This document shows, piece after piece, positions 23,225 through 34,245 of a DNA stretch of 64,000 nucleotides. The notes beneath the pieces were generated by a model. The model worked only from the letters and a program-made list of their open reading frames with translations. It was not told where the DNA came from and made no database searches. Within the stretch, counting starts at the first letter, position 1. Every line of letters begins with the position of its first letter. Location of the stretch: positions 6,262,001 to 6,326,000 of the forward strand of contig ML058337.1 in assembly GCA_003013855.2 (NCBI GenBank), in the 5' to 3' direction. Source of the DNA: Liriodendron chinense. Taxonomy: Eukaryota; Streptophyta; Magnoliopsida; Magnoliales; Magnoliaceae. Both the position numbers and the translations under genes were made by a program.

Positions 23225-24108
23225 TCTTTCCTATCTTTGAAGAAGATATGTCCTTCTATGGGTAGATTCAACATCATACTATCATGGTCGTCCTAGTATA
23301 ATATGTTGGAATTTTGTGGGCCACACATGGGATTCCCAGACCTGGAAGTGGATTGGACGGATTGGATCAAGCAAATGGGCCTTAGGTGGGGCCTATAGGA
23401 GTGAGTGTGCACAGCCCACTAGATACCTCACAAAGTACCGTACTGGCTTTCATCCAAAGAGTCGTAAACAACAAAGGCCCTTTCTCATCCGAGAGGCGTG
23501 GAAGCGATGTTAATGGCTGTGGAATCCATTGATGGGAAAGGATTTCCACTGCCATTTGAATCCTAAAAGAAGGTAGCTTCGGTCCCCTCTCCACTCACCA
23601 GATTTCGGCGGCGAAGAACCCATCAGATGACCGGTGAGAAGGAGCGGAAGATACGGACAAGATCATCGTCTCCGGCAAGCTCCATCTCCATCAACAATGG
23701 CGGATCCAGGTATGCACTATCAACCTTGAATCCCCGTGGTTAGATGAATGAGATCCACAGTTTCGAGCATCTTAGTGCTCACATCATATGGCATGCTTCC
23801 AAAACGACCACATCACACACAGCCTCATCTTTAAAAGATTCATCAATCGAAAGCAGAACTTAGCATTACTCAATTACCTTAGTTTTGCTTTCTTCCTTAA
23901 TTGGGCCGATTGTATATGAAGAAGGGTGATTTGTTGTCTTCAACTGTAACCTGTCTACCACCACACTGGACACTATGCTCTTGTTGTTGCCACAGTCTAT
24001 GACCACATCACATATATTTTGATTGATCATGCATATGATCTTGAAGATACCAAGTCGTTGTGGGTCCTCGTCCAGCTTCAAGTGTAAATCATGAAGAGAG
24101 GCACTCAT
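23225..24108 (-). pseudogene. Gypsy aspartic protease, split by a 480-bp insertion
   Basis: 24108-23866 reads DVVIDCGNNKSIVSSVVVDR, where DCG replaces the usual DSG/DTG active-site triplet. FKDEAVCDVVVLEACH follows near 23795-23830. After the insertion, ILGRP and YDVESTHR (about 23240-23300) give the protease C-terminus. Two stops right after ILGRP show decay. Confidence 0.75.
23306..23785 (+). mobile_element. 480-bp insertion with 5-bp TSD ATATG, type unclear
   Basis: ATATG flanks both sides (23301-23305 and 23786-23790) and removing the insert restores the protease. It starts TTGGAATTTTGTGG (TG is one base earlier) and ends CTCACATC. The right half looks like a plant 5' UTR: GGCGGCGAAG, a short ATG frame, then GATCCAG|GTATGC, a splice-donor-like text. 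A 5-bp TSD suggests an LTR element, so a solo LTR carrying a leader-intron donor is the simplest reading; a captured gene fragment is the alternative. Confidence 0.55.
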
Positions 24109-24155
24109 TAATCTTCATAAGTCCACTCCTTATCTTTCTTTTCGTCCTGGGGTTT

Positions 24156-24784
24156 TAATGCAGGGGCATTTTCACACCGGGCTCGAGTGGGGCGGCTTGT
24201 GGACTCAGGAGCACACTCAAGGTGGGGTCGGCTGTGGACTCAGCGCCTGTGGACTCAGAGGGATTGTGGATTCAGACCCACTCGTGGATTCGGGGCCCAA
24301 GTAAGAGGATTCGACCGAGGGCCTAGGGTGACTCGTGGATTTGGGGCCCTGAGGTGAACCCGTGGATTCGGGGCCCTCTCGACTTGGGCTATGAGATAAA
24401 GGGATTGATTCGCCACACTCTAATAGTTCGAGCTTTTAGAACAAGTGGTTAGTTGTCCTGCATCAAATAGGTATCAGAGAAGGAGGTCTCGTGTTTGAAA
24501 CTCCTCACCGGGGGTGAATAATGCAGGGGCATTTTCACACCGGGCTCGAGTGAGGCGGCCTGTGGACTCAGGAGCACACTCGATGTGGGGTCGGCTGTGG
24601 AATCGGCACCTGTGGACTCAGGGGGATCATGGATTCGGAGCCCATGTAGGAGGATTCGACCGAGGGCCTAGGGTGACCCGTGGATTCAGGGGCCTCTCGA
24701 CTTGGGCTATGAGATAAAGGGATTGATTCGCCACACTCTAACTAGTACAAGCTTTTAGAGCAAGTGGTTAGTTGTCCTACATCA
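24156..24784 (+). mobile_element. Complete TRIM retrotransposon, 629 bp, TSD GGTTT
   Basis: Two short LTRs (24156-24465, 310 bp; 24519-24784, 266 bp) both run from TAATGCAGGGGC to CC(T/C)(A/G)CATCA-type ends around a 53-bp internal domain. That domain holds an AGGTATCAGAGAAGG primer binding site (24469 on) and a G-rich CACCGGGGGTGAA polypurine-like end. GGTTT flanks both sides (24151-24155, 24785-24789). The 5' LTR is longer by an extra GTGGATTTGGGGCCC-type unit. No coding capacity. Confidence 0.9.
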
Positions 24785-24859
24785 GGTTTTCCATCCCTCT
24801 CTTTTTAAAAATCTGACAGGTCCTCACCTACATCCCCTAAGTTAGTTGCTAGGCTAGCC

Positions 24860-25530
24860 ATCTGCCTCTAAAGGCATTGGTTGGATCGATGCCCAGGTTG
24901 ACCACACTTATACACTTGGTTGGTTGCGGGCTGGATTCATGCTTGAATCAACTTCTTTATCTTCAGCCAGTTCATATTGGTGCATTTGATTACTATGCCC
25001 ATAAAGTTGGAGTTGCTCTCACCATGCTGAAGCTCCGCCCTTAAGCTTGTATGCTACAAGGTTTACTTTCTTCTCCTCAAGGATTTCCATGTAATCAAGG
25101 AAGTGCTCCTACCTTTGTGAGCTGGTCGAGGAAGTCCTCAATGTAGAATTGACTATTGAAGGAAGAGAGATCTGCTTTAAACTGATAGTCACGTTCTTGT
25201 CCAGCGCCTTATCATCCCCTGTACTGGAGGATGATCTTGTTCACCTCCTCATCGTTAGACTTGTCGCCATCGTGTTAGGATCTATAATATGGCATGTATG
25301 CTGAACCTGTTGAACCATGAACTGGCCGACCGTTAGCCTTGTCGATGGTTGTGGGCAGTTTGTTGCCCTGGTTCACTCAGTCAACTGAGCAATCATAGCC
25401 TGCAGCTCCTGCATGTGTTGCTAGTTTTCCTGGTGGAAGGGGCCTCGGACTTCGCCTCAAATAATGCTTGATTTCCCAGAACATCGTCCGCAGTATTGTC
25501 ACTGCACAACCTGCTATTGGAAGCCATGAT
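24860..25530 (-). pseudogene. Gypsy gag remnant with degenerate zinc knuckle
   Basis: The gag starts MASNSRLCSDNTADDVLGNQ near 25526 on the minus strand. Near 24905-24870 it reads VYKCGQPGHRSNQCL, a CCHC knuckle whose first Cys has become Val. Several frameshifts and stops lie between. Confidence 0.7.
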
Positions 25531-25560
25531 TGAGGAAAGACCTTGCTCTGATACTAAATA

Positions 25561-26117
25561 ATGGAGTGGGTTCGTGAAATAAAAAGAAAAAAGATGGTGT
25601 TCTCTTCTCTTTATTCCACACATCCACTATGTTATATTCATCCAACATAGGATTCAAATCATTTTTCCTAATATTCAACATAAATTGTAAATTATAGGAT
25701 TTTGACAACTATGCCTCCAATTGAAAATGTGTATCAACGGGCTGCCAAAAACAACTCTAATCAGAAATGAGCCGTCGACAGGCTGTGGAAAGACCTCAAA
25801 TCACTCTGTCGTCAGACTATAGCCAAACAATACACCTTGCCCCCACACCAAGATACATGTAGAGCAGAACACTTCGGATCAGCCAAATAATACTAGCTTC
25901 TGCCTCATGACCAATGTTGAAAAGTGGAAACCATCACTATGTTGATTGAAAGAAATAAAGATAACTAGGATTCTAATTCAAATGGTAAGGCAATCATGTT
26001 TTCTAATAGACAAAATCATGAAACATTCAAAAAATAAAAAGCCAAATCCCAAAACATGAAGGCCATGCCAATTCGATTAAGAATAGAACACAATCAGAAT
26101 CTCCACAGGAACTAGAA
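25561..26117. other. Possible 5' LTR of the gypsy remnant, then unassigned
   Basis: On the minus strand the stretch ending at 25560 lies just upstream of the primer-binding-like site, so it should be the 5' LTR. I cannot match it convincingly to 21691-22757 and no LTR start is visible. Confidence 0.35.
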
Positions 26118-26120
26118 AGC

Positions 26121-27802
26121 GAGAAATGATATTTTCTGATTGACCTGGATTGTGATACAAAACATCCAAACACGAAAGATCAAATTCTCGCCGATCTGAT
26201 TCAAAAATGCATGAAATTGAAGCTGCTGGTAGACCCAGAAACTGAAATAAAGAAAACCCAATTTTCACTTGTTTCAACTGAATCTTCTGTCAAAGAGAAA
26301 TCATAGATTATTTTGCTAAACTCCATCTATACAAGTCAACCATTGATCTCATGCCCCCAACCGTTGGATGGGTACACTTCTAAGAGAAGAATAAAACAAC
26401 AATCCATATTGCACCCAAACAAGCAGAGGGCATATTAATGGATATGATCTTCCAACCTGGGGGATTCCCAGGTGCAACCCCATCCACTGGGTGGCCCACC
26501 AGATCAACGGAATGGATGACCAACGGAATGGATGACCAAACATATATCCACACAACTATAGTTGATGAGGAGGACAGTTGAGTCCTCTCTATCAAAAACC
26601 CATCAAGATCCCAAGAAGCCTGATTCAGAGAGCATAGAAATTGAAGTCTTAGAATTGAATTGTAGAATTGAAAAGAGAAATCTGCATCGAGAAATTATAT
26701 TTTTTTATTGACCTGGATTGTGAAACAAAACATCCAAACACTGAAAGATCAAATTCTCGCCAATTTGATTCAAAATGGCACGAAATTGATGCCGCTAGTA
26801 GGCCCAGAAACTGAAATACAGAAAATCCATTTTTCAATTTTTTCAACTAAATCTTCTATCAAAGAAGAATCATAGTTTGTTGTGCCAAGCTCCATCTATA
26901 CATGTTCGACCATTGATCTCATGTCCCCAACCGTTGAATGGGTACACTGCTAAGAGAAGAATAAAACAATGGTCTATATTGCACCCAAACGAGTGGAGAG
27001 CATATTAATGGATATGATCTTCCAACCTGGGAGATTACAAGGGGCAACCCCATCCACTGTGTGGCCCACCAGATCAATGGTGTGGATGACCAAACATATG
27101 TCCACACAACTACAGTTGATAAGCAGGACAGTCAAGTCCTCTCTATCAAAACCCATCAAGATACCAAGAACCCCATCAAGATAGCATAGAAATTGAAATT
27201 TTAGAATTGAATCGTAGAAGTAAAAAGAGAAATCCACATCGAGAAATGATATTTTCTGATTGACCTGGATTGTGATAAAAACATCCAAACACTGAAAGAT
27301 CAAATTCTCGCTGATTTGATTCAAAATGGCATGAAATTGAAGATGCTGGTGGACCCAGAAACTGAAGAAAAAAAAACAAACAAACAAAAAGAAAACCCAA
27401 TTTTCACTTGTTTCAACTGAATCATCTGTCAAAGAGGAATCGTAGTTTGGTATGCCATCTATACGTGTCGACCACTGATCTCATGCTCCCAACCGTTGAA
27501 TTGGTATACCGCTACGAGAAGAATAAAACAATGGTCCATATTGAACCCAAACGAGCGGAAAGCATATTAATGGATATGATCATCCAACCTGGGAGATTCC
27601 CACGGGCAACCCAATAGACTGTGTGGCCCACCAGATCAACGGTATGGAAGACCAAACCACATGTCCACACAACTACAGTTGAAGAGCAGAGTACAAGTCC
27701 TCTCTATCAAAACCCATCAAGATACCAAGCAATCCGACTCAGATAGCATAGAAATTGAAGTTTTAGAATCGAATTGTGGAATTAAAAAGGGAAATCCGCA
27801 TC
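26121..27802. repeat. Tandem repeat, three units of about 560 bp
   Basis: Unit starts (GAGAAATGAT-like) are at 26121, 26689 and 27241, with a partial fourth at 27803, giving periods of 568, 552 and 562 bp. Each unit contains TGACCTGGATTGTGA, GATCAAATTCTCGC, CCCAGAAACTGAA, GGATATGATCTTCCAACCTG and GTGGCCCACCAGATCAA. Units are diverged, so the array is not new. Small shared frames are by-products of the repetition. Confidence 0.9.
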
Positions 27803-27847
27803 GAGAAAGCATGGAATTGAAGATAATCAGCGTTTGGAAATCCATAC

Positions 27848-28010
27848 CTGCGTTTGAGGAGAAGATGATAACAAGGCCCTCCTTCCTTATCGTTGTACTA
27901 CAAAAAAGCTTCTTCCTGTGCAAAAAAACACGCATACGAGGGGCATTGTGTTCCTGATTTCTGTCCGAACGCAAGTAGACCGGAATCATCTACAACGTCT
28001 ATTTTAAGCG
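27848..28010 (-). other. Possible non-coding first exon with splice donor
   Basis: On the minus strand CAAACGCAG|GTATGGATTT at about 27849 is a good plant 5' splice site preceded by CT- and G-rich leader-like text. It lies upstream of the PLAC8 gene in the same orientation. This is inference only; no transcript evidence exists here. Confidence 0.25.
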
Positions 28011-28582
28011 CTGGACCTCTGTAGTGTCTATCATGTTGTACAAGTGAAATCCGTTTCGTCCATCAGGTGAGGACCACTAATATGACCGTACATACAGAAG
28101 ATAATTCTAATTAAAGATTCTTATGGGCCACACTAATGAGAATAATGTAAAATTACTCTCAAAACCGCTGAAGTTCCAGCGGTGTGGACCGCATGATTTC
28201 TGCGTCAGGCTGATTTTTGTTTCTTGCATCTGATTAACGGGTTTGATCAACGATACACACCATGGTGGCCCAACATAAAAACCAACGGTTGGCATCCCAT
28301 ACCCATAGTTCGATGTGGTTTTTGTTTGTGGGTCCTAAAATCGAGAATAGACGGAGTGGATTCTGCATAAGATGGGTGTTTTCCAACCGCGTAAAACAGG
28401 TGGGTGTTGTCACACAAGTTACATTTCAGGGGCCACCGAGTTTTCTTGGAGGAGTTTGGCGGTAGTTCACCACCCCTTCCCGTTAAGTCGTGGACTATCA
28501 CTTCCACCGTACGTTGCATCAGCACTCCGGTCCCTTCAAATCGTGGACCAAATTGTGGATACGGAATGTCAGAAATTCACAT
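28011..28582. other. Non-coding, contains the dispersed GGCCCACC-type module
   Basis: Text such as TTATGGGCCACACTAATGAG and CACCATGGTGGCCCAAC resembles the module repeated through the window. No gene. The Tat element inserted at its right end (TSD at 28583-28587). Confidence 0.4.
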
Positions 28583-28587
28583 TGCTT

Positions 28588-29419
28588 TGTTGTAACTTAT
28601 TTCCGTCCGGCCTTGACGAGAGCTAAGCAGGAGAGGACGCTTGTGGTTGTACAATTTTGAAAACTAGATGGTTGAAGTAACGAGCAAGAGAAATAACACA
28701 TGCCATGACATATTAAGAAAGACTTAGAACCATCATGCCGAATGAAGCCTCGAGAACTTTGAAACGTGTGGTAGATAAAAACTAAATATAGAAGAAAAGT
28801 AATAGAGCAAGGGGTATAAATCAAATCAAATCTTTCAAATTATATTTCAATTATCATACTTCTTAGCATTTTGTTATTTACATTTCTTAGTGTAATCAGC
28901 ACACTTAGTTCCGTTTTATATTCATTAGCGTAATCTTACTATTTTACATTCCATAGCATTAGCTGTGAATTTACAATTCATAACAATAGGTCAGTAACAA
29001 TGATCAAGTAGTTAACAACTTTAGTTATACTCGAAGTCTATACTCATACGCTTGGCTTATTTTAATGAAGTATTTTGTTCAGAATGATGATCTGTAGCAC
29101 GTTCCACACGACCAACTGTAAGTACCCATTTTCCATTTTATTTAGTTCTGTATTGAAAAGTCCTTTCATATGGAAGGCATAGGAGTAACTTATCATTGGA
29201 GGACGAACCTCACCCTTCAAATATCGCCTGATCAACTGTACAAGTGGTTGAATAGGTGACAGATTTGTATAGGTCCTAGTCACATATGACCGATTATGGC
29301 GTATTTTCCCATCTCAATGCTTGGGGTCATTGTTGTTTGGTTCGAATCAAGCCATCTATTCGATTCTGGCACGCCCACACACACACATCACACACATGAC
29401 CGAAAAATCGAAAGCAACA
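28588..29419 (+). repeat. 5' LTR of the Tat element, 832 bp
   Basis: Colinear with the 3' LTR (AGGGGTATAAATCAAATC against AGGGGTCTAAATCAAATC, CATTGGAGGACGAACC, AACTGTACAAGTGGTTGAAT). It lacks the 66-bp tandem duplication present in the 3' copy. Confidence 0.88.
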
Positions 29420-29424
29420 TTTTT

Positions 29425-29443
29425 TGGACACACCCGATGGGAC
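29425..29443 (+). promoter_or_regulatory. Degenerate Tat primer binding site
   Basis: TTTTTGGACACACCCGATGG follows the LTR end and resembles the TTTTTGGCGCCCACCGTGGG-type site of Tat/Ogre elements, with changes. Confidence 0.55.
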
Positions 29444-29477
29444 ATTGCTTAACCAGAGTGTCCTTCATAGTTAATAT

Positions 29478-31185
29478 ATGACTAGAAGAAGCCATCGAGT
29501 GACTGGGGCTGAACCCGCGACTCTTACTTTGTCATCTCCCATGGAGGATGTGCCAGTCCAAACGGCCCCTGAATTGAATCTGAACAATAACCCACCACTC
29601 GACCGTAATAATCAACTAGGACTGTCTGTATCCCAAATGACGTATTTCGAAGATATAACGGTTGGACTTAAGGATGTTCGAATGAATGTGCAACATGTGC
29701 AGAAGTAGGGGAGGGCTCAGGCAGAGATGATACATGCTCAGGGCGAGCATCTCCGTGCACAAACAAAGAATCTTAACAGGTGGATGGCCCATCAAGCTAA
29801 AGTTATGCATCACCTATTGACTGTTGTTATTGAAAGAACAATTGTCCCAACACCATATAATGAAGGGAGTTTTGTCAATAATGCAACTCAACCACCGTTA
29901 ATGGCCCCATTACAACGGAATTCACAACATACCCAAATTCTGAAAGGACGCAACGCTGTCCCAACGCCTTAGTACAGGCGCCCAAAAAGGGAGGTTAGGA
30001 ATTTTGTCCCAGAAGTATAGAATCACGGAATGCTAGGTGGGCAGTCGTTCCAACCATTTTCCTAGAACCCATTGTTTAATGAGGGACCAAATCATGCGGG
30101 TCTCGACCTACCACTTGTGGTCGAGCCATAGCGAATGGACCACGACCAGATTGTGCAATTGGTCTAGGAAGTAGCCAGGTCAAGTCCTCGGCCGCAAGCA
30201 CTATTCATGTTTATCATAAGCCTTACCCCAAATGGATCGACCGACAACATCCGTTGCCAAGAAATTATTGGCCATATTTTGCATTGTTTTCAGGCGATTC
30301 AGGCCAATCTACTATTGAGCATGTGGGATGATTCACTATGCAATGTGGGGAGTTGGCTAATAATGACTATTTTAAATTATAGTTGTTTGGTCATTCACTA
30401 ACAGTCGCTGCTTTTACATGGCATTCTAATTTATTGCCAAATTTGATTCATTCATGGCACGAATTAGAGAAAAAGTTCCTCGCTCAGTTCTTTTGTAAGG
30501 ATCGGGAAATGACCATGGCGAATCTTACACAATTCCGGCAACTGCCTTGAGAATCTTGTAAAAGTTATATTGCCCACTTAAAAAAGGCAAGGAGCTGTTG
30601 TAAGGTGGTTACACTAAAGGCTGAATTTGTGCAACTTGCATTAGACGGCATGGAATATAAACTTCAAAAAAGTTTATTAGTACAGAGTTTGCGGACCTAT
30701 ATGAATTAACTCGAAAAGTTTCTCAATATGAGGAACTTTTGCAAGATGGCTTCAGGCAAAAGAACTCATCATTAGGGACATATTATTATGATCTCAATTA
30801 TGAGGTGGCAATTGCCAAAGTAGTTGCAAAGAAGCCTCTTGTGTGCTACGCTTTGATTAAGGCTGACATAGTAGCATTTGTCACACATAAGGCTCAGAAG
30901 ACTTACACTTTCAACATTTCTCGGGCTGATGAGATATTTGAATTATTGTTGGCCAGAAAATTTATTAAAATCTTAATCAATCATAAAGTACCAACGACCG
31001 AGGAATTAAAGAAAGGTGAATATTGTAAGTGGCATGGAACTTGGAACCATTTTACTAACAAATGTGTGGTTTTCAGGAACGTCATCCAGGACAACATTGA
31101 CAAAGGCTTGTTGAAATTCCCAGAGAAATACGAAGAGGCAATGTTGAACGATACAAATCTATTCCCTCCAAGTCCTAGAGACTAA
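29478..31185 (+). pseudogene. Tat-lineage gag, multiply interrupted
   Basis: The N-terminal part (from 29478) has stops at 29706 and 29970. The central part (about 30220-30690) shows YPKWIDRQHPLPRNYW, FSGDSGQSTIEHVG, TMANLTQFRQLP and IAHLKKARS, typical of gag capsid, again with stops. After a frameshift near 30680-30740 a clean 148-codon frame (30739-31185) carries EYCKWHGTWNHFTNKC, the Cys/His motif of this gag, and ends LFPPSPRD. It makes virion structural protein in living relatives; here it is dead. Confidence 0.8.
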
Positions 31186-31840
31186 TATGGTTACAGTCGA
31201 CCTTCGACGAATTGAGCTGAGACAAAAAGTGGACTTGGACCTGAATGGTACCAAGGTCCATCTTCAAGATCAAACTCCCGATTAGATCGATGGTAGTCAA
31301 GAACAACATGGTCAGTATGACGTCCGAAAGACCGACAATGTAACTAACAAGATTCGCTATTGTGTAGTTATTATGCCAGAAGGCTACAACGGCCAACCTT
31401 GTCGCATCGGCCGCAGAGAAGAAATGAATGAGAAGTATCGCCAATGGGACGTCGTAAAAAATCTAACCCACCACCGAGGTCAGATTCGTTGCGAGATGCC
31501 AAGGCCAACAAGTTTCGGTCCTGACCGCGAATGGTGAAACCACCGCCGACATAATCGGAGGTTTGGAGGAGGGTAAGGTACCCCAAGTTCCTCGCAGTTC
31601 CAGAGATCATGACAATGTCACAAAAACGTCGATGGCAACAGTGCCAAGCAGCCAAAAGAAGGGCAACCGCTAAGGCCGAGGAGCCATCCCACGAGACAAA
31701 TGATGACGCCCATCCTATTTTGGCAGATTCCTCGGCTAGGGGAAGAACCATTGATCGTTAATATAGTCGATGTTGTTTTCGAACCGTCAATGAGCGATCA
31801 ATCTATGAACGATCAACTATGAGAATAGCAAGGTCATCTC
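31186..31840 (+). pseudogene. Tat gag-protease linker remnant
   Basis: Sequence between the gag motif and the nested insertion, continuing at 48892. No conserved domain is identified and stops occur in all frames. After 48892 it reads NDEWLAGDDLLLDELM in an open stretch. Confidence 0.45.
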
Positions 31841-32163
31841 GACAATGAAATTGAGTCGGTAGTCTAACACGACACCCTACGCATTACGTGCGAAAGCTTT
31901 CGGAGCTTTATAGAACTATAGCTGTAACACCCGTACCCTAATTAGCCCTCCGTACACCTCATTTCCGAACTCGACATACTCGGAACAGTCCAAACCGGCA
32001 AGTTTCGATTAGGCACCCTATTTTAGTATCGCAATGACCCAAGACTTTACCCCGGCGACCGCGCGGACGCCACGACTCCAACGCCGCGCAGCACGCTCCG
32101 TTTCTATACCTAGCTTGAAAGATGCATACATGTGCGAAAATCAAGGCAAGCCACGCTACATAT

Positions 32164-32433
32164 TGATGAGTACCTAATATTGCATAATTAACCCTAGGTT
32201 GTTAAGGGCATTATCATTGTTTTTCTGGTTAATTATCCCTCATTAGGTGAATTTTCTGTCTTCAGGTGATCAGGAGAGGTTAGACAAGATCCGAGTCAAT
32301 CAAGGCGATTAAAGGCCTAAAGTGATTAAGATAAAATATGTGGCAATCCTGAAGGAAGTCGAACCGTAAAGATCGAAGGACCATCATGTTCTACGGTTTA
32401 GACAGTCAAGATTGGATGTCCACATGTAGGGCC
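32164..32433 (+). repeat. Truncated 5' LTR of Athila, about 270 bp
   Basis: It matches 39610-39877 of the 3' LTR up to CACATGTAGGGCC and then jumps into PBS-like sequence. About 3.35 kb present in the 3' LTR, including its TATA box, is absent. Confidence 0.88.
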
Positions 32434-32445
32434 GTTGCCGGGGAT

Positions 32446-32463
32446 TGGCGCCATTGCCGGGGA
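32446..32463 (+). promoter_or_regulatory. Athila primer binding site, tRNA-Asp type, with duplicate
   Basis: TGGCGCCATTGCCGGGGA is one base off the complement of the plant tRNA-Asp 3' end. A second partial copy, GCCGTTGCCGGGGATT, precedes it at 32431-32446. Confidence 0.8.
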
Positions 32464-32612
32464 TTAGCATCAGTTTAAGAATATTTTTGGAATAGGTTTA
32501 TGTATATATATTGTCAATAGTATACTAACTTCTTTTATTTTGTTACTCCAGGAATCACTCATAGCCAAGTGTTCTTCTTTCCGGGTAACCTCTTTCCTTA
32601 TCTCCTTGTTTA

Positions 32613-33959
32613 GTGTTTATGCGTAAGTGGACTCGTGATCACACAAGACGTCTTCTAAGCGACGAAATTTTGGTTGAAGGTCTATCCAATCACTGTGTTA
32701 GAAAACTTCCTGATACTTGTGAATTAACCATAAACATGACCGAGAATGAAAATGAATATGATCAAGATGAGAATGAAGTACACAATGAGCCACCATTTAG
32801 GAGTTTACGTGATTACTTGCAACCTGCAAGAACGAGTACTCCTTCTTGTATGGTTTTTCCGGTGAATGCGGGCAACATTGATTTTAAACCTGGAGTGATA
32901 CAGTTACTTCCTAAATTTCATGGACTCGACACTGAAAGTCCCTATTTACATTTGAGGGAATTTGATGAAGTAATCGCTACTTTGCATTACGACAACGTTT
33001 CTGATGACTTGGTTATGTTAAAACTATTTCCTTTTTCTTTGAAGGAGAAAGCCAAGTCTTGATTGCACTCCTTAAGGCCCAGAACCATAGGGACATGGCA
33101 AGAGATGACTAAGGAATTTCTTAAAAAGTTTTTTCCTATTCATAAGACCAACACCCTGAAACGAGATATAATGAATTTTTCCCAAAAGGAGAATGAAACT
33201 TTTTTTCAGTGTTGGGAATGTTTCAAGGAACTCTTACTTGCCTGCCCACATCATGGCTACGAAACATGGCGCTTGATTAGCTTCATCTATAATGGATTGA
33301 GCCCAGTCATGCGCCAATTCGTACAAATGATATGTAATGGGGAGTTCATGAGCAAAGGTTCTGATGAAGCTATGGAATACTTTGACTTCTTAGCAGAAAA
33401 TTCCCAATCTTGGGACACATCTGACAAACCCGCTAAGACCAAGCCTGGGCCCATTGAAAAAAGAGATGTTTATCTTTTAACAGAGGATGACGATGTCAAT
33501 GCAAAGATAGCAGGGCTCACACGTAAAATAGAAGCCATGGAATTAAGGAAGGTCAACGCTATTAAAACCAGGGAAACTGAAAGTGTTTGTGACATTTGTA
33601 AGAGTGATGCACACTTTACCAAGGGTTGTCCTACAATCACATCTTTTCAAGAATTATTGCACGATCAAGCCAATGTCATGAATACTTATCAAAGGCCTTT
33701 CAATGCCCCAGTGTCAAACACGTATAATCCTAATTGGCGGAACCATCCAAACTTCAGTTGGAGAAACGGACAAACTGCCAACGTAGGCAATAATCCTCAA
33801 GTACCTTCCACTGGCACACCGTATGTGCCCCCACCAAGGAAGACCCTAGAGGATACTTTGCATACATTCATGGAGGGACAAGCTCAAATCAATCAAAGAC
33901 TAAGATCAGAACATCACACACATCATGCAAACCCTCCAAGAGCTCAAAACTTCCGTTGA
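32613..33959 (+). pseudogene. Athila gag with in-frame stop
   Basis: The frame from 32613 gives an N-terminal region (FRSLRDYLQPARTSTPSCM), capsid motifs (ELLLACPHHGYETWRLISF, YNGLSPVMRQFV) and a CX2CX4HX4C knuckle (CDICKSDAHFTKGC near 33588). A TGA at 33060-33062 breaks it where the family normally has Trp after the AK(A/S) motif; reading resumes in the same frame to 33959. Gag forms the virus-like particle in living relatives. Apart from this stop the frame is well kept. Confidence 0.88.
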
Positions 33960-34245
33960 AAGAATCGAATCACGACAGAATGTTAAGGAGAAAGGGACCT
34001 TTCCGGCCCAACCTCAACCTAACCCGAGAGGACAGTATGAGGTGAATGATTCGAGTTCTTCCAACCCTCATGTTGAGCACGCTAAATCTATCACCACCCT
34101 AAGAAGTGGTAAGGTGATTGAAAAAGATATTCCTAGGACAGTTGATAAACCTAAGGAATCATCTAAATCAAAGAGTGATGACAGATCTAGTGATGATCAA
34201 CCTGAGAAGGAGACAGAGCAATGGTTAAAGCTCAAGATGTCTTAG
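33925..34245 (+). pseudogene. Athila gag C-terminal / pre-protease segment (+1 frame)
   Basis: A 106-codon stretch in the next frame has AKSITTLRSGKVIEKDI, a block usual between gag and protease in Athila, then a charged low-complexity tail. The overlap with the frame ending at 33959 indicates a frameshift mutation near 33925-33959. Confidence 0.75.

Larger units (their letters stand above)
22758..25560 (-). mobile_element. Decayed Ty3/gypsy element (gag, protease, IN tail)
   Basis: In minus-strand order: a primer-binding-like TAGTATCAGAGC (about 25540-25555), the gag start (MASNSRLCSDN near 25526), a CCHC knuckle, protease pieces, then the IN C-terminus and a polypurine tract. Two later insertions interrupt it, at 24156-24784 and 23306-23785. 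Removing the second rejoins EACHIILGRP across the cut, supporting the structure. No RT or IN core, so non-autonomous or decayed. Confidence 0.75.

Noticed and set aside
29296..29481. Small frame at the end of the Tat 5' LTR
   Set aside because: It spans the LTR, PBS and gag leader and has no counterpart as a protein.
32431..32466. tRNA-Asp gene
   Set aside because: Only the complement of the tRNA 3' end is present, duplicated; it is a primer binding site after an LTR.
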